A stretch of DNA of 35,404 nucleotides from Intrasporangium_A sp051961875 (lineage in GTDB: Bacteria > Actinomycetota > Actinomycetes > Actinomycetales > Dermatophilaceae): contig NZ_JBQCCV010000019.1 of the NCBI RefSeq assembly GCF_051961875.1, forward strand, positions 1 through 35,404. The letters are read 5' to 3'. How positions within the stretch are numbered: position 1 is the stretch's first letter; each line of letters opens with the position of its first letter. A program made the position numbers and the translations under genes. This document shows, one piece after another, positions 7,131-14,615 of the stretch. The notes under the pieces were generated by a model, which saw only the letters and a list, made by a program, of their open reading frames with translations, searched no databases and had not been told where the DNA came from.

Positions 7131-7579
7131 GCGAGCCGATGGACTGGACGCTCGAGGTCGTCATCGTCCCGGTGAGCGACCTCGGGCGGTCCATCGCCTT
7201 CTACCGGGACCAGGTCGGCTTCCACCTCGACCACGAGACGACCAACGAGCACATGCACGTCGCGCAGCTGACCCCCCGCGGCTCCGGCTGCTCGATCGTC
7301 ATCGGGTCGCTGCCCTCCCAGAACGAGATGGCCCCCGGCTCGCTCCGCGGCATCCAGCTCGTCGTCGCCGACGCCGAGCGGGCGCGCGCCGAGCTGGTCG
7401 GGCGGGGCGTCGAGTGCTCGGACGTCATGGTGATCGACGAGCGGGACGGCGGGACGTTCTTCGGCTTCGCCGACCCGGACGGGAACACGTGGGCCGTGCA
7501 GCAGATCCGTGCCCGCGGCGAGCACCCACTCCTCCCCTCGGACCACCGCGGGCGCTTCGCCGAGGACACCGAGTCCTGA
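7127..7579 (+). CDS. VOC (glyoxalase/bleomycin-resistance fold) protein
   Basis: This 150-aa protein has two beta-alpha-beta-beta-beta units: VVIVPVSDLGRSIAFYRDQVGF at the start and GIQLVVADAERARAELVGRGVE in the middle. It closes with GGTFFGFADPDGNTWAVQQI, the 'F.DPDGN.W' hallmark of the family. Candidate metal ligands are present but not diagnostic (His of the HMHVAQL segment, Glu/Asp near the C-terminus). It may be a dioxygenase-like enzyme or a drug-binding protein. GTG at 7127 overlaps the SRPBCC stop (GTGA) and has GGGAG 6 nt upstream; the alternative ATG at 7139 would remove four residues. It is the last gene of the operon and is followed by a strong hairpin. Confidence 0.9.
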   Translation: MSEPMDWTLEVVIVPVSDLGRSIAFYRDQVGFHLDHETTNEHMHVAQLTPRGSGCSIVIGSLPSQNEMAPGSLRGIQLVVADAERARAELVGRGVECSDVMVIDERDGGTFFGFADPDGNTWAVQQIRARGEHPLLPSDHRGRFAEDTES

Positions 7580-7620
7580 CGGGCCGCCCCCGATGCGGGG
7601 GTGACATGGGCTGCGAATGA

Positions 7621-7656
7621 CCGCTCAGCGGCATAGGGGCGTATGCCGCTGAGCGG
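7621..7656 (+). terminator. Hairpin terminator made of inverted copies of the TATGCCGCT word
   Basis: A perfect 15-bp inverted repeat has CCGCTCAGCGGCATA at 7621-7635 and its reverse complement at 7642-7656, with a 6-nt loop (GGGGCG). It begins 41 nt after the VOC stop and is followed by GCTTTC. It is therefore a good candidate terminator for the ArsR-SRPBCC-VOC operon. Each arm is a copy of the word TATGCCGCTGAG that recurs elsewhere in the window. Confidence 0.75.
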
Positions 7657-7692
7657 GCTTTCGACGCCGCCCTTACTCCGCAGATGCGGTGC

Positions 7693-7706
7693 TATCCTGC
7701 CAAACA
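7693..7706 (+). promoter_or_regulatory. Candidate -10 box for a leaderless mod operon mRNA
   Basis: TATCCT (7693-7698) ends 7 nt before the ATG at 7706, so transcription would begin at or next to the start codon. No ribosome binding site is visible upstream of that ATG, which fits leaderless translation. No good -35 box is seen. Confidence 0.42.
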
Positions 7707-8101
7707 TGCCGCAAATGCGTATCGGAGAGGCGGCCGCCCTTCTCGGTGTCAGCGACGACACGGTCCGTCGAATGGTCGACTCGGGGCGCCTCAGCGGCGG
7801 CACCGACGAGGCGGGCCGGCGCACTGTCGACGGGGCCGAGCTGGCCGCAGTCGCACAGGAGCTGGCGCACCCCGCCGAGATCGGCGTGGTCGGCGGCGCC
7901 TCGGCCCGCAACCGGATGCGCGGCATCGTCACCGGCATCACGAAGGACACGGTCATGGCGAAGGTCGAGATGCAGTGCGGTCCGTTCCGCATCGTCTCGC
8001 TGCTCTCCTCCGAGTCCGTCGACGACCTCGGGCTCAAGGTCGGCTCCGTCGCGGTCGCCTCGGTGAAGTCCACCCATGTCGTCGTGGAGGTGCCCGCGTG
8101 A
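7706..8101 (+). CDS. HTH-Mop (TOBE) molybdate-responsive regulator
   Basis: This 131-aa protein joins an N-terminal MerR/excisionase-type helix-turn-helix (MRIGEAAALLGVSDDTVRRMVDSGRL) to one C-terminal Mop/TOBE domain (RNRMRGIVTGITKDTVMAKVEM, ending VGSVAVASVKSTHVVVEV). Mop domains bind molybdate or tungstate oxyanions. It heads the modABC operon and overlaps modA by 4 nt, so it probably senses molybdate and controls the transporter, or serves as a molybdate-binding protein. It differs from classical ModE, which has a LysR-like HTH and two Mop domains. The ATG at 7706 is chosen because a -10-like TATCCT lies just upstream and the HTH begins there. Confidence 0.87.
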   Translation: MPQMRIGEAAALLGVSDDTVRRMVDSGRLSGGTDEAGRRTVDGAELAAVAQELAHPAEIGVVGGASARNRMRGIVTGITKDTVMAKVEMQCGPFRIVSLLSSESVDDLGLKVGSVAVASVKSTHVVVEVPA

Positions 8102-8904
8102 CGTCTCGTCCCCGTCGCGCCCTGTCCGCCGTCGTGACGGTCGGCGCAGCCCTGGCCCTCACCAGCTGTGGGGGGACCAGCCCGACGGCCGCCGACTCGG
8201 CCGGGACCGCCGGAGGGGCGAGCGCATCGACGGCCGGCGCCGTGTCAGGGACGGTCACGGTCCTCGCCGCCGCGTCCCTGACCGAGTCGTTCGACGCGAT
8301 CAAGGCCGAGCTCGAGAAGTCCCATCCTGGCCTCACGATCCAGATCTCCTACGGATCGAGCGCGACGCTCGTCCAGCAGGTCAACCAGGGCGCGCCGGCC
8401 GACGTGATCGCCCTGGCCGGCGAGGCGGCCGCGAAACCACTCGAGCCGAGCCTGGTCAAGAGCAGCGAGATCTTCGCCAAGAACATCCTCGAGATCGCGG
8501 TGCCACCGAACAACCCGGGTCACGTCACCGGGCTCGCGGACCTCTCGAAGCCGGGCCTGAAGGTCGTGCTCTGCGAGACGACCGTCCCGTGCGGCAAGGC
8601 CGCCGCGACCACCCTCGAGAAGGCGCACGTCAACGCCCATGTCGTCTCGCGCGAGATCGACGTCAAGGCGACGCTGGCGAAGGTCTCGCTCGGCGAGGCG
8701 GACGCGGCGATCGTCTATCACTCGGACGTGGTCGCCGCCAAGGGTGCAGTGAAGGGCATCCCGGTCCCCGCCGACGTCAACACCGTGCTGCGCTACCCCA
8801 TCATCCGGCTCGACGACCAAGCCCCCGCCCGCGCCTTCGTCGACGCCGTGCTGGACCCGGCCGGTCGAGCGACCCTCGACGCGTTGGGCTTCGCGTCGCC
8901 GTGA
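8098..8904 (+). CDS. modA: Molybdate ABC transporter substrate-binding lipoprotein
   Basis: This 268-aa periplasmic-type binding protein has a basic N-terminus, a hydrophobic stretch and a lipobox LTSC (Cys24), so it is lipid-anchored outside the membrane. The mature part starts TVTVLAAASLTESFDAI. It then has YGSSATLVQQVNQGAPADVIALA, where the Ser/Ala-rich loops bind the oxyanion, and later GEADAAIVYHSDV, the ModA signature near the hinge. The specificity could be molybdate or tungstate. GTG at 8098 overlaps the regulator stop (GTGA) and has GGAGG 7 nt upstream. It is followed immediately by modB with another 4-nt overlap. Confidence 0.95.
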   Translation: MTSRPRRALSAVVTVGAALALTSCGGTSPTAADSAGTAGGASASTAGAVSGTVTVLAAASLTESFDAIKAELEKSHPGLTIQISYGSSATLVQQVNQGAPADVIALAGEAAAKPLEPSLVKSSEIFAKNILEIAVPPNNPGHVTGLADLSKPGLKVVLCETTVPCGKAAATTLEKAHVNAHVVSREIDVKATLAKVSLGEADAAIVYHSDVVAAKGAVKGIPVPADVNTVLRYPIIRLDDQAPARAFVDAVLDPAGRATLDALGFASP

Positions 8905-9674
8905 ACTGGCGCTCTCGCCTCGTCCTCGGCGTGCCCTCCGCGCTCGCCCTCATCCTGCTCATCGTCCCTCTGCTCGCGCTGCTCCTGCGTGCCGACTGGG
9001 CACGCATCCCGACCGACCTCGCCAGTGGCACGGCCCTGCCGGCCCTGCGCCTGTCCCTCATCACGACCTCGTCCACCGCCGCCCTCTGCCTCGCCCTCGG
9101 CACTCCGCTGGCCTGGCTCCTCGCCCGCTCCGAGCACCCGGGCATCCGGTGGCTGCGCGCCCTCCTCACGGTGCCCCTCGTCCTGCCCCCCGTCGTCGGG
9201 GGCGTCGCCCTGCTGATGACGTGGGGACGCAACGGCGTCATCGGACAGCACCTCACCGTCCTCGGCATCCAGATCCCTTTCACGACGACGGCGGTCGTGC
9301 TCGCCGAGACGTTCGTCGCGATGCCGTACTACGTGCTCGCGGTCGAGGGCGCCATGCGCGGTCTCGACACGCGCCTCGAGTCGGTCGCCCGCACCCTCGG
9401 CGCGTCGGACCTGCGCTATCTGCGCACGGTCGCCTTGCCGCTCGTCCTGCCCGGCATCGCCAGCGGACTGGCGCTCGCCTGGGCCCGCGCCCTCGGGGAG
9501 TTCGGCGGCACCATCACCTTCGCCGGCAACTTCCCCGGCCGCACCCAGACCGCGCCGCTCGCCGTCTACGTCGCCCTCGAGCAGAACCCGCAGGTGGCGA
9601 TCTCCATCAGCATCGCCCTGCTCGCGGTCAGCATCCTCGTCCTCGGCCTCATGCGCGGCAGGTGGCTGCGATGA
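8901..9674 (+). CDS. modB: Molybdate ABC transporter permease
   Basis: This 257-aa integral membrane subunit has about five or six hydrophobic segments, including ALALILLIVPLLALLL near the N-terminus and ISISIALLAVSILVLGL near the C-terminus. The EAA loop that docks onto the ATPase is at about residues 145-195 and reads EGAMRGLDTRLESVARTLGA, then PLVLPGIASGLALAWARALGEFG, as in CysT/ModB permeases. GTG at 8901 overlaps the modA stop and the gene overlaps modC by 4 nt. The Walker ATPase and binding protein next to it form a complete importer. Confidence 0.94.
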   Translation: MNWRSRLVLGVPSALALILLIVPLLALLLRADWARIPTDLASGTALPALRLSLITTSSTAALCLALGTPLAWLLARSEHPGIRWLRALLTVPLVLPPVVGGVALLMTWGRNGVIGQHLTVLGIQIPFTTTAVVLAETFVAMPYYVLAVEGAMRGLDTRLESVARTLGASDLRYLRTVALPLVLPGIASGLALAWARALGEFGGTITFAGNFPGRTQTAPLAVYVALEQNPQVAISISIALLAVSILVLGLMRGRWLR

Positions 9675-10729
9675 CCTCTGGGCTTGACGCGCGAATCCGT
9701 TTGTCCCGTGGGCCGGTAGAGCTCGAGGTGGCCCTCACGGCAGAGGCAGGAGAGATCATCGGGATCCTCGGCCCGAACGGGGGCGGCAAGACCACGACCA
9801 TCCTCGCGCTCGCCGGCGTCCTCCCCCTCGAGGACGGCCATGTCGCCGTCGCCGGGGGCGAGTGGGAGCATGCCGGCGCGAGGCGGCTCGCGCCGGAGCA
9901 ACGCAGCGTCGGGCTCATGCTCGCCGACCCCCTTCTCTTCCCCCACCTGACCGCCCTCGACAACGTCGCCTACGGTCCACGCAGCCGCGGATCGCACCGG
10001 ACGACGGCACGAGAGCGAGCCCGGACCGAGCTGGCGAGCGTGGGCCTCACCGAGCATCTGGGCTCTCGCCCGCGTCAGCTGTCCTCGGGGCAGGCCGCCC
10101 GGGTCGCCCTCGCCCGGGCCCTCGCGACCGACCCGGACCTGCTCCTGCTGGACGAGCCGCTCGCGGCCCTCGACCCGGAGACCCGCGCTCGCACCCGCTC
10201 GGACCTCGCCGCCCGGCTCGCCCCCTACGAAGGCGTCACCGTGCTCGTGACGCACGACCCCCTCGACGCGCTCACCCTCGCCGACCGGCTCGTCTTCATC
10301 GAGGACGGACGGGTCACGCAGGTCGGCACGCCCACGGAGGTCCTCCGCGAGCCGCGCACCCCCTACGTCGCCACGGTCGTCGGGCTCAACCTGTATGCCG
10401 CTCAGTCGGATTCGTCCGGGACGCTCACTCTCGTGGGCGGCGCCCGGCTCGTGACCGCCGACTCGACCGCCGGATCGGTCTGGGCCACCGTCTCGCCCCA
10501 CTCGGTCGTCCTGCACCGGGAACGCCCCGAGGGCTCGGCGCGCAACGCCTGGCCGATGCGGGTCAGCGACGTCACCCTGCAGGGGCAGTCGGCCCGCGTC
10601 TCGCTCACCGGGCCGCTCGACCTCATCGCCGAGGTGACCCTCGCCTCGGTCGCGTCCCTCACCGTCCACGTTGGGACCGACCTCTGGGCCTCGGTCAAGG
10701 CCACCGAGGTCTTCACCTACCCGCGCTGA
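9671..10729 (+). CDS. modC: Molybdate ABC transporter ATP-binding protein
   Basis: This 352-aa ATPase has Walker A GPNGGGKTTT near residue 34, the ABC signature LSSGQAARVALARAL near 137 (Ser replaces the usual first Gly of LSGGQ), Walker B LLLLDEPLAALDP near 157, and the switch His in VLVTHDP near 190. The C-terminal third (from about residue 235) is a TOBE/Mop-type regulatory domain (WPMRVSDVTLQGQSARVSL), usual in ModC proteins. ATG at 9671 overlaps the modB stop. The LYAAQ segment carries one GTATGCCGC word at 10393-10401. It is the last gene of the operon. Confidence 0.94.
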   Translation: MTSGLDARIRLSRGPVELEVALTAEAGEIIGILGPNGGGKTTTILALAGVLPLEDGHVAVAGGEWEHAGARRLAPEQRSVGLMLADPLLFPHLTALDNVAYGPRSRGSHRTTARERARTELASVGLTEHLGSRPRQLSSGQAARVALARALATDPDLLLLDEPLAALDPETRARTRSDLAARLAPYEGVTVLVTHDPLDALTLADRLVFIEDGRVTQVGTPTEVLREPRTPYVATVVGLNLYAAQSDSSGTLTLVGGARLVTADSTAGSVWATVSPHSVVLHRERPEGSARNAWPMRVSDVTLQGQSARVSLTGPLDLIAEVTLASVASLTVHVGTDLWASVKATEVFTYPR

Positions 10730-10771
10730 CCTCGTGACTCCCTCGGCGAGTGGTGAGTCGCAGTGGGTGGT

Positions 10772-10798
10772 GCAACCCTTGACCCGACTGGATGCGTC
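10772..10798 (+). promoter_or_regulatory. Candidate ECF promoter of the SigE-family sigma gene
   Basis: GCAACCC (10772-10778) and CGTC (10795-10798) are 16 nt apart and match the general ECF pattern (AAC-containing -35, CGTC -10). They lie 55-80 nt upstream of the sigma gene. This suggests autoregulation, and the leader would be about 49 nt with an A/G-rich ribosome binding site near 10835-10846. Confidence 0.55.
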
Positions 10799-10853
10799 AT
10801 CCGCGTGACAGGGGGCGTTCGCCGAACACGTCCCAAGGGGAAAGGGCCGCGCC

Positions 10854-11351
10854 GTGGGACGAGTCGAGGTGGACGAGGAGTTCACGGCCTTCGTCCGCGC
10901 CCGGCAGCACGCGCTCGTCCGCTTCGGGTACGTCCTCACCGGTGATCCCTCCAGCGGTGAGGACCTCGCCCAGACGGCTCTCGCCCGGCTGTACCTCAAG
11001 TGGGACACGATCGAACGGACCGAGGCGACCGAGGCGTGGGTCCGCAAGGTCATGGTCAACGAGCACACGAGCTGGTGGCGGCGGGCGTGGCGGCACAGGG
11101 AGACCGTCGGCCTCGACGCGGTGAACGCGGAGGCGGTCGCGCTGAGTGCCCCTGCGGGGGACCACGAGTTGTGGCAGGAGGTGCTTCGCCTGCCGCCCCG
11201 GCAGCGCGCCGCTGTCGCGCTCCGTTACTACGAGGACCTCACCGAGGCACAGACGGCCGAGATCCTCGGGTGCTCGGTCGGCACGGTCAAGAGCCAGGTC
11301 CACCGTGCCCTCGCCACCCTCCGGACCCGGCTCGAGGAGGTTCTCGCATGA
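10854..11351 (+). CDS. SigE-family ECF RNA polymerase sigma factor
   Basis: This 165-aa sigma-70 protein has region 2 (FTAFVRARQHALVRFGYVLTGD, then GEDLAQTALARLYLKWDTI) and region 4 (LPPRQRAAVALRYYEDLTEAQ, then ILGCSVGTVKSQVHRALATLR). The SWWRRAWRHRE linker and the overall length fit the actinobacterial SigE family (TIGR02983 type). GTG at 10854 is the start used; another GTG four codons later (VDEEF) is possible. It overlaps the next gene by 4 nt. That gene encodes a membrane-anchored protein that is the likely anti-sigma or regulatory partner. The inducing signal cannot be read from the sequence. Confidence 0.92.
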   Translation: MGRVEVDEEFTAFVRARQHALVRFGYVLTGDPSSGEDLAQTALARLYLKWDTIERTEATEAWVRKVMVNEHTSWWRRAWRHRETVGLDAVNAEAVALSAPAGDHELWQEVLRLPPRQRAAVALRYYEDLTEAQTAEILGCSVGTVKSQVHRALATLRTRLEEVLA

Positions 11352-12661
11352 CCCCCGACGACCGCACGGAGCAGCGTCTCCAGGCAGTCCTCCACAGTCA
11401 CCTCGACCCCGTCGGCGTCCGGGACGACCTCGTCGCCGGAGCCGTCAACCGCTCCCGGCGGATCCGTCACGTGCGCAACGCCGCCGTCGCCGCCGCCTCG
11501 GTCGCCGCGGCGCTGGCCGTCGCGACGCCGGTGGCATGGTCCGCGCTTCGGCCGCCGCACCACGTCCCGGTGCCCGGGACGCCCGGAGGAGCCACGCCGA
11601 CGGGGACGACCCAGCCCACGACGACGTCGAGGTCGTCGACGCCGAGCGAGCCGCCCGCGTCGACGCCGGCACCGACCCGGACGCTCGGGGCCCCACTCCG
11701 GCAGGTCGTCCCGTCGCTCGGCGGCCCGAGCGGAACGGCCGACGTCCCGTACCTCCACGGCACGACGGTCCACGACGGAGACCGGACGATCCGGCTCCCG
11801 CTGCCGGACCGGGTCCCCTTCCGCTTCCTCGGCCTGTTCGCCGACGAGACGGTGCTCGTCAACGTGCTGAACTCCTCGGGCACGTGGGACCTGGTCTGGT
11901 TCGACGACGCGGGCGCCGAGATCGCCCGCGAGACGGACGGGATGATGGCGGTGATGGACTCGGACCGCAGCCAGGTGGCGTGGGTCGACGCCAAGGACCG
12001 CGTCCACCTGTCCGACGCCAAGGGCGACGAGGTTGCGATGTGGCCGCAGCAGGGCCTCTACCCGACGGGGGTCGCGAGCGGTCGCGTCTACGCCAACGAC
12101 ACCGACCAGCGCGGCGTCGTCCTCGACAGCCGCGACCACAGTGTCACCACGAATGAAGGGCTGACGTGGGGGCCGGTCCATGCCGGCTCGGGAGTGGCGA
12201 TCGCGCGCCCTCGCGGGCAGGACGGCGGCGGGCTGTGCTTCCAGCTCGTGGAGCTGGCCACCACGCGGGACCGCTGGACGGTCTGCGGTGACGCGTACCC
12301 CAGCGGCCCGTTCTCTCCCGACGGTCGCTTCCTCGTGGCGAGCGATCCCCGCGACGGGGATCCGCACCACCAGTTCTCCGTCCTCCGGGTGCTCGACGGC
12401 GAGCCGATGCTGCGCGTCGGTTCCCTCGGCGAGCCCTTCGCCCTCGACATGGGCAAGGCCGTCAACGACTCAGGAACAGCGGTCACCATGGTCGCGACGA
12501 CATCGGCAGAGGTGGGCCAGCAAGGCCATCAAGCCCTCGTCCGCTGCCCGCTCGATGGCACAGGCTGTTCCGTCGTCGGTCCCAACGAGGTCATGCCGAA
12601 GGACTCCGTGGGCAACCCTGCCAGTGTCTGGGGCCTCGCCGCCGCGACCCAGACCCCGTGA
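11348..12661 (+). CDS. Membrane-anchored partner of the ECF sigma factor (beta-propeller-like ectodomain)
   Basis: This 437-aa protein has a short cytoplasmic N-terminus (EQRLQAVLHSHLDPVGVRDDLVAGAVNRSRR), one membrane segment at about residues 40-62 and a Thr/Ser/Pro-rich linker at about 72-112. The rest is a large extracytoplasmic domain of repeated beta-type segments (TVLVNVLNSSGTWDLVWFDD, SQVAWVDAKDRVHLSDAKG, ASGRVYANDTDQRGVVLDS, SPDGRFLVASD). The last recalls WD40/TolB-like propeller blades. By position and topology it may act as an anti-sigma factor with a sensor ectodomain. No zinc HxxxCxxC anti-sigma motif is present. ATG at 11348 overlaps the sigma stop. Confidence 0.75.
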   Translation: MTPDDRTEQRLQAVLHSHLDPVGVRDDLVAGAVNRSRRIRHVRNAAVAAASVAAALAVATPVAWSALRPPHHVPVPGTPGGATPTGTTQPTTTSRSSTPSEPPASTPAPTRTLGAPLRQVVPSLGGPSGTADVPYLHGTTVHDGDRTIRLPLPDRVPFRFLGLFADETVLVNVLNSSGTWDLVWFDDAGAEIARETDGMMAVMDSDRSQVAWVDAKDRVHLSDAKGDEVAMWPQQGLYPTGVASGRVYANDTDQRGVVLDSRDHSVTTNEGLTWGPVHAGSGVAIARPRGQDGGGLCFQLVELATTRDRWTVCGDAYPSGPFSPDGRFLVASDPRDGDPHHQFSVLRVLDGEPMLRVGSLGEPFALDMGKAVNDSGTAVTMVATTSAEVGQQGHQALVRCPLDGTGCSVVGPNEVMPKDSVGNPASVWGLAAATQTP

Positions 12662-12664
12662 CCA

Positions 12665-12713
12665 GGGCCCGCTGCTCTCCTTCGCACCCTCCCCGCACGA
12701 GAGCACCGGGCCC
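12665..12713 (+). terminator. Long hairpin after the sigma/propeller operon
   Basis: GGGCCCGCTGCTCTC (12665-12679) and GAGAGCACCGGGCCC (12699-12713) pair over 14 of 15 positions, with a 19-nt loop. The structure starts 4 nt after the stop codon. No T-tract follows. It probably terminates or stabilises the upstream mRNA. Confidence 0.6.
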
Positions 12714-12776
12714 CACTACCCCTCGCTGCGGAGGCGGTCCCAGAGGACACCCACGCAGGCTGGGTACCGTGCGGGA

Positions 12777-13823
12777 ATGCGAGCACTGACGACGATCCCG
12801 CTGACGGCCGACAGCCTCGAGGTGCGCGACATGCCCGAGCCCGAGGCCTCCGCGAGCGAGCTGCTCGTCGACGGCATCGCCATCGGTGTCTGCGGCACCG
12901 ACAAGGAGATCGCCGCCGGCGACTACGGCTGGGCGCCGCGCGGCGAGGAGCGGCTCATCCTCGGTCACGAGTCCCTCGGCAAGGTCCGCACCGCCCCGCA
13001 GGGCAGCGGCTTCACCCCCGGGGACCTCGTCGTCGGCGTCGTCCGCCGTCCCGACCCGGTCCCTTGCGGCGCCTGCGCCCACGGCCAGTTCGACATGTGC
13101 CGCAACGGCCAGTACACCGAGCGGGGCATCAAGCAGATCCACGGCTACGGCAGCGAGCAGTGGACCGTCGAGCAGGACTACGTCGTGCGCCTCGACCCGC
13201 GGCTCGCCGACGTGGGGATGCTCCTCGAGCCGACGACCGTCGTCGCCAAGGCGTGGCAGCAGGTCGAGCAGATCGGCGCCCGCGCCTGGTTCGACCCGAA
13301 GACCGTCCTCGTCACCGGCGCCGGCCCGATCGGGCTGCTCGCCGCGCTCCTGGGCACGCAGCGCGACCTCGACGTACACGTCCTCGACGTCGTCACCGAC
13401 GGGCCGAAGCCCGAGCTCGTCAAGGACCTCGGCGCGACCTACCACCACGACCCGGTCGACGAGGTCGCGAAGAAGGTCCACCCGGACGTCGTCATCGAGG
13501 CGACCGGGGTGAGCCAGCTCGTCCTGGCGGCCATGGCCGAGACCGCGTCCTACGGCATCTCCTGCCTCACCGGCGTGTCCTCCGGCGGCCGCACGCTCGC
13601 CGTCGACCTCGGCCAGGTCAACCGCGAGATCGTCCTCGAGAACGACGTCGTCGTCGGCAGCGTCAACGCCAACCTGCACCACTACCAACAGGGAGCCGAG
13701 GCCCTGGCCAGGGCCGACCTCGACTGGCTGCACCGCCTCGTCACCCGCCGCGTCCCGCTCGAGCGGTTCCAGGACGCCTTCACCCCACACCGGGACGACG
13801 TAAAGGTGGTCATCGAGGTCTGA
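12777..13823 (+). CDS. MDR-family glucose 1-dehydrogenase (zinc, NAD(P)-dependent)
   Basis: This 348-aa medium-chain dehydrogenase resembles archaeal-type glucose 1-dehydrogenases. The catalytic zinc site is built from GVCGTDKEI (Cys near residue 38) and LGHESLGKV (His-Glu near 62-63). A loop PCGACAHGQFDMCRNGQY near 97 holds the extra Cys cluster, and GIKQIHGYGSEQW near 117 is typical of the glucose dehydrogenase subgroup. The cofactor-binding VLVTGAGPIGLLAALLG (GxGxxG) is near 176. It probably oxidises glucose or a related aldose to the lactone. ATG at 12777 is chosen by homology-like start; TACCGT (12765-12770) lies 6 nt upstream, so the mRNA may be leaderless. It is monocistronic and convergent with the DUF6766 operon. 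Confidence 0.88.
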   Translation: MRALTTIPLTADSLEVRDMPEPEASASELLVDGIAIGVCGTDKEIAAGDYGWAPRGEERLILGHESLGKVRTAPQGSGFTPGDLVVGVVRRPDPVPCGACAHGQFDMCRNGQYTERGIKQIHGYGSEQWTVEQDYVVRLDPRLADVGMLLEPTTVVAKAWQQVEQIGARAWFDPKTVLVTGAGPIGLLAALLGTQRDLDVHVLDVVTDGPKPELVKDLGATYHHDPVDEVAKKVHPDVVIEATGVSQLVLAAMAETASYGISCLTGVSSGGRTLAVDLGQVNREIVLENDVVVGSVNANLHHYQQGAEALARADLDWLHRLVTRRVPLERFQDAFTPHRDDVKVVIEV

Positions 13824-13851
13824 CCCCCGTCCGCCGCGACGCGCAAACGCC

Positions 13852-13893
13852 AGGAGAGGTATGCCCTTAGCGGCTGAGCGGCATACCTCTCCT
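13852..13893. terminator. Bidirectional hairpin between convergent genes
   Basis: AGGAGAGGTATGCC (13852-13865) and its exact reverse complement (13880-13893) form a 14-bp stem around a 14-nt loop. It sits in the 96-nt gap between the convergent glucose dehydrogenase and DUF6766 genes, so it could terminate both. The right arm belongs to a full GTATGCCGCTCAG word (minus strand, 13874-13886); the left arm carries a GTATGCC core. Confidence 0.75.
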
Positions 13894-13919
13894 CGTCGGG
13901 CCTGACGGGGAGGCGCGAC

Positions 13920-14615
13920 TCAGGCGGTCACGCCGGTCGACTCGTGCGGTTCGCCGACGGGCTTCGACTCCGCTGAGCCCCGCTCGCGCAGGAAGATGCT
14001 CAGCACGACCATGCTGCCGACGGCGAGGAACTCCGACTGCCAGTTCTGCAGGGTGCGGTTCCAGAAGTCGGGGTTGAACAAGTAGTCGCCCATGCTGATC
14101 GGCGCCTGGAGGTCCTGGATGCGCTGGGAGTTGTAGGCGCTGGTGCCGGCGACGAACTGGGCGCCCCATGACAGGAGGAAGAAGACCCCCATGGTGAGCG
14201 TGAGCGAGTGTGAGTAGACCCAGCGCCGCCAGCCGCGGGCGACGGCCCAACTGGGGCTGTGGGGTCCCGCGAACCGGCCGACCTGCTGCTCCTCGTCGCT
14301 GCCCAGCCCGGCCCGGTCCAGCTCCTTCGACTCCGGCGATCCGCGCTGCACCAGCCACACGGTCGCGAGGATCATGAGGACGAACTGGAGGAACTCGGAC
14401 TGCCAGTTCTCCGCGACGTCGGTGGCGAACTGAGCCGAGCCGACGAACTCGAGCACGGACATCTCCGGCGCGCCGTTGACCCGCGCCTGGGCGTTGACGT
14501 CGGCGCACCCGACGAAGGCCTGCGCGATCAGCGTCGCGAGCAGGATCGCCCCAAAGAAGATGCTCAGGCCGAAGTTGCGAATCGCCGCTGGCCTGCGGCG
14601 GCGTGCCCGGCTCAT
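13920..14615 (-). CDS. DUF6766-type membrane protein with an internal duplication
   Basis: This 231-aa protein has about four hydrophobic segments (FGLSIFFGAILLATLIAQ, FLQFVLMILATVWLV, LTLTMGVFFLLSWGAQFV, LAVGSMVVLSIFL). It is an obvious tandem duplication: both halves contain NWQSEFL followed by a membrane segment and RGSxESK. The family is often annotated as DUF6766 and has no known activity. The ATG at 14615 overlaps the stop of a 27-codon ORF (ATGA); a GTG at 14639 would add eight residues but would run inside that ORF. It is co-transcribed with the upstream lipoprotein and small membrane peptide. Confidence 0.82.
   Translation of the reverse strand: MSRARRRRPAAIRNFGLSIFFGAILLATLIAQAFVGCADVNAQARVNGAPEMSVLEFVGSAQFATDVAENWQSEFLQFVLMILATVWLVQRGSPESKELDRAGLGSDEEQQVGRFAGPHSPSWAVARGWRRWVYSHSLTLTMGVFFLLSWGAQFVAGTSAYNSQRIQDLQAPISMGDYLFNPDFWNRTLQNWQSEFLAVGSMVVLSIFLRERGSAESKPVGEPHESTGVTA

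Noticed and set aside
10735..10758. GACTC/GAGTC inverted repeat after modC as a terminator
   Set aside because: The stem is only 5 bp with a 14-nt loop and no T-tract; this is likely chance.
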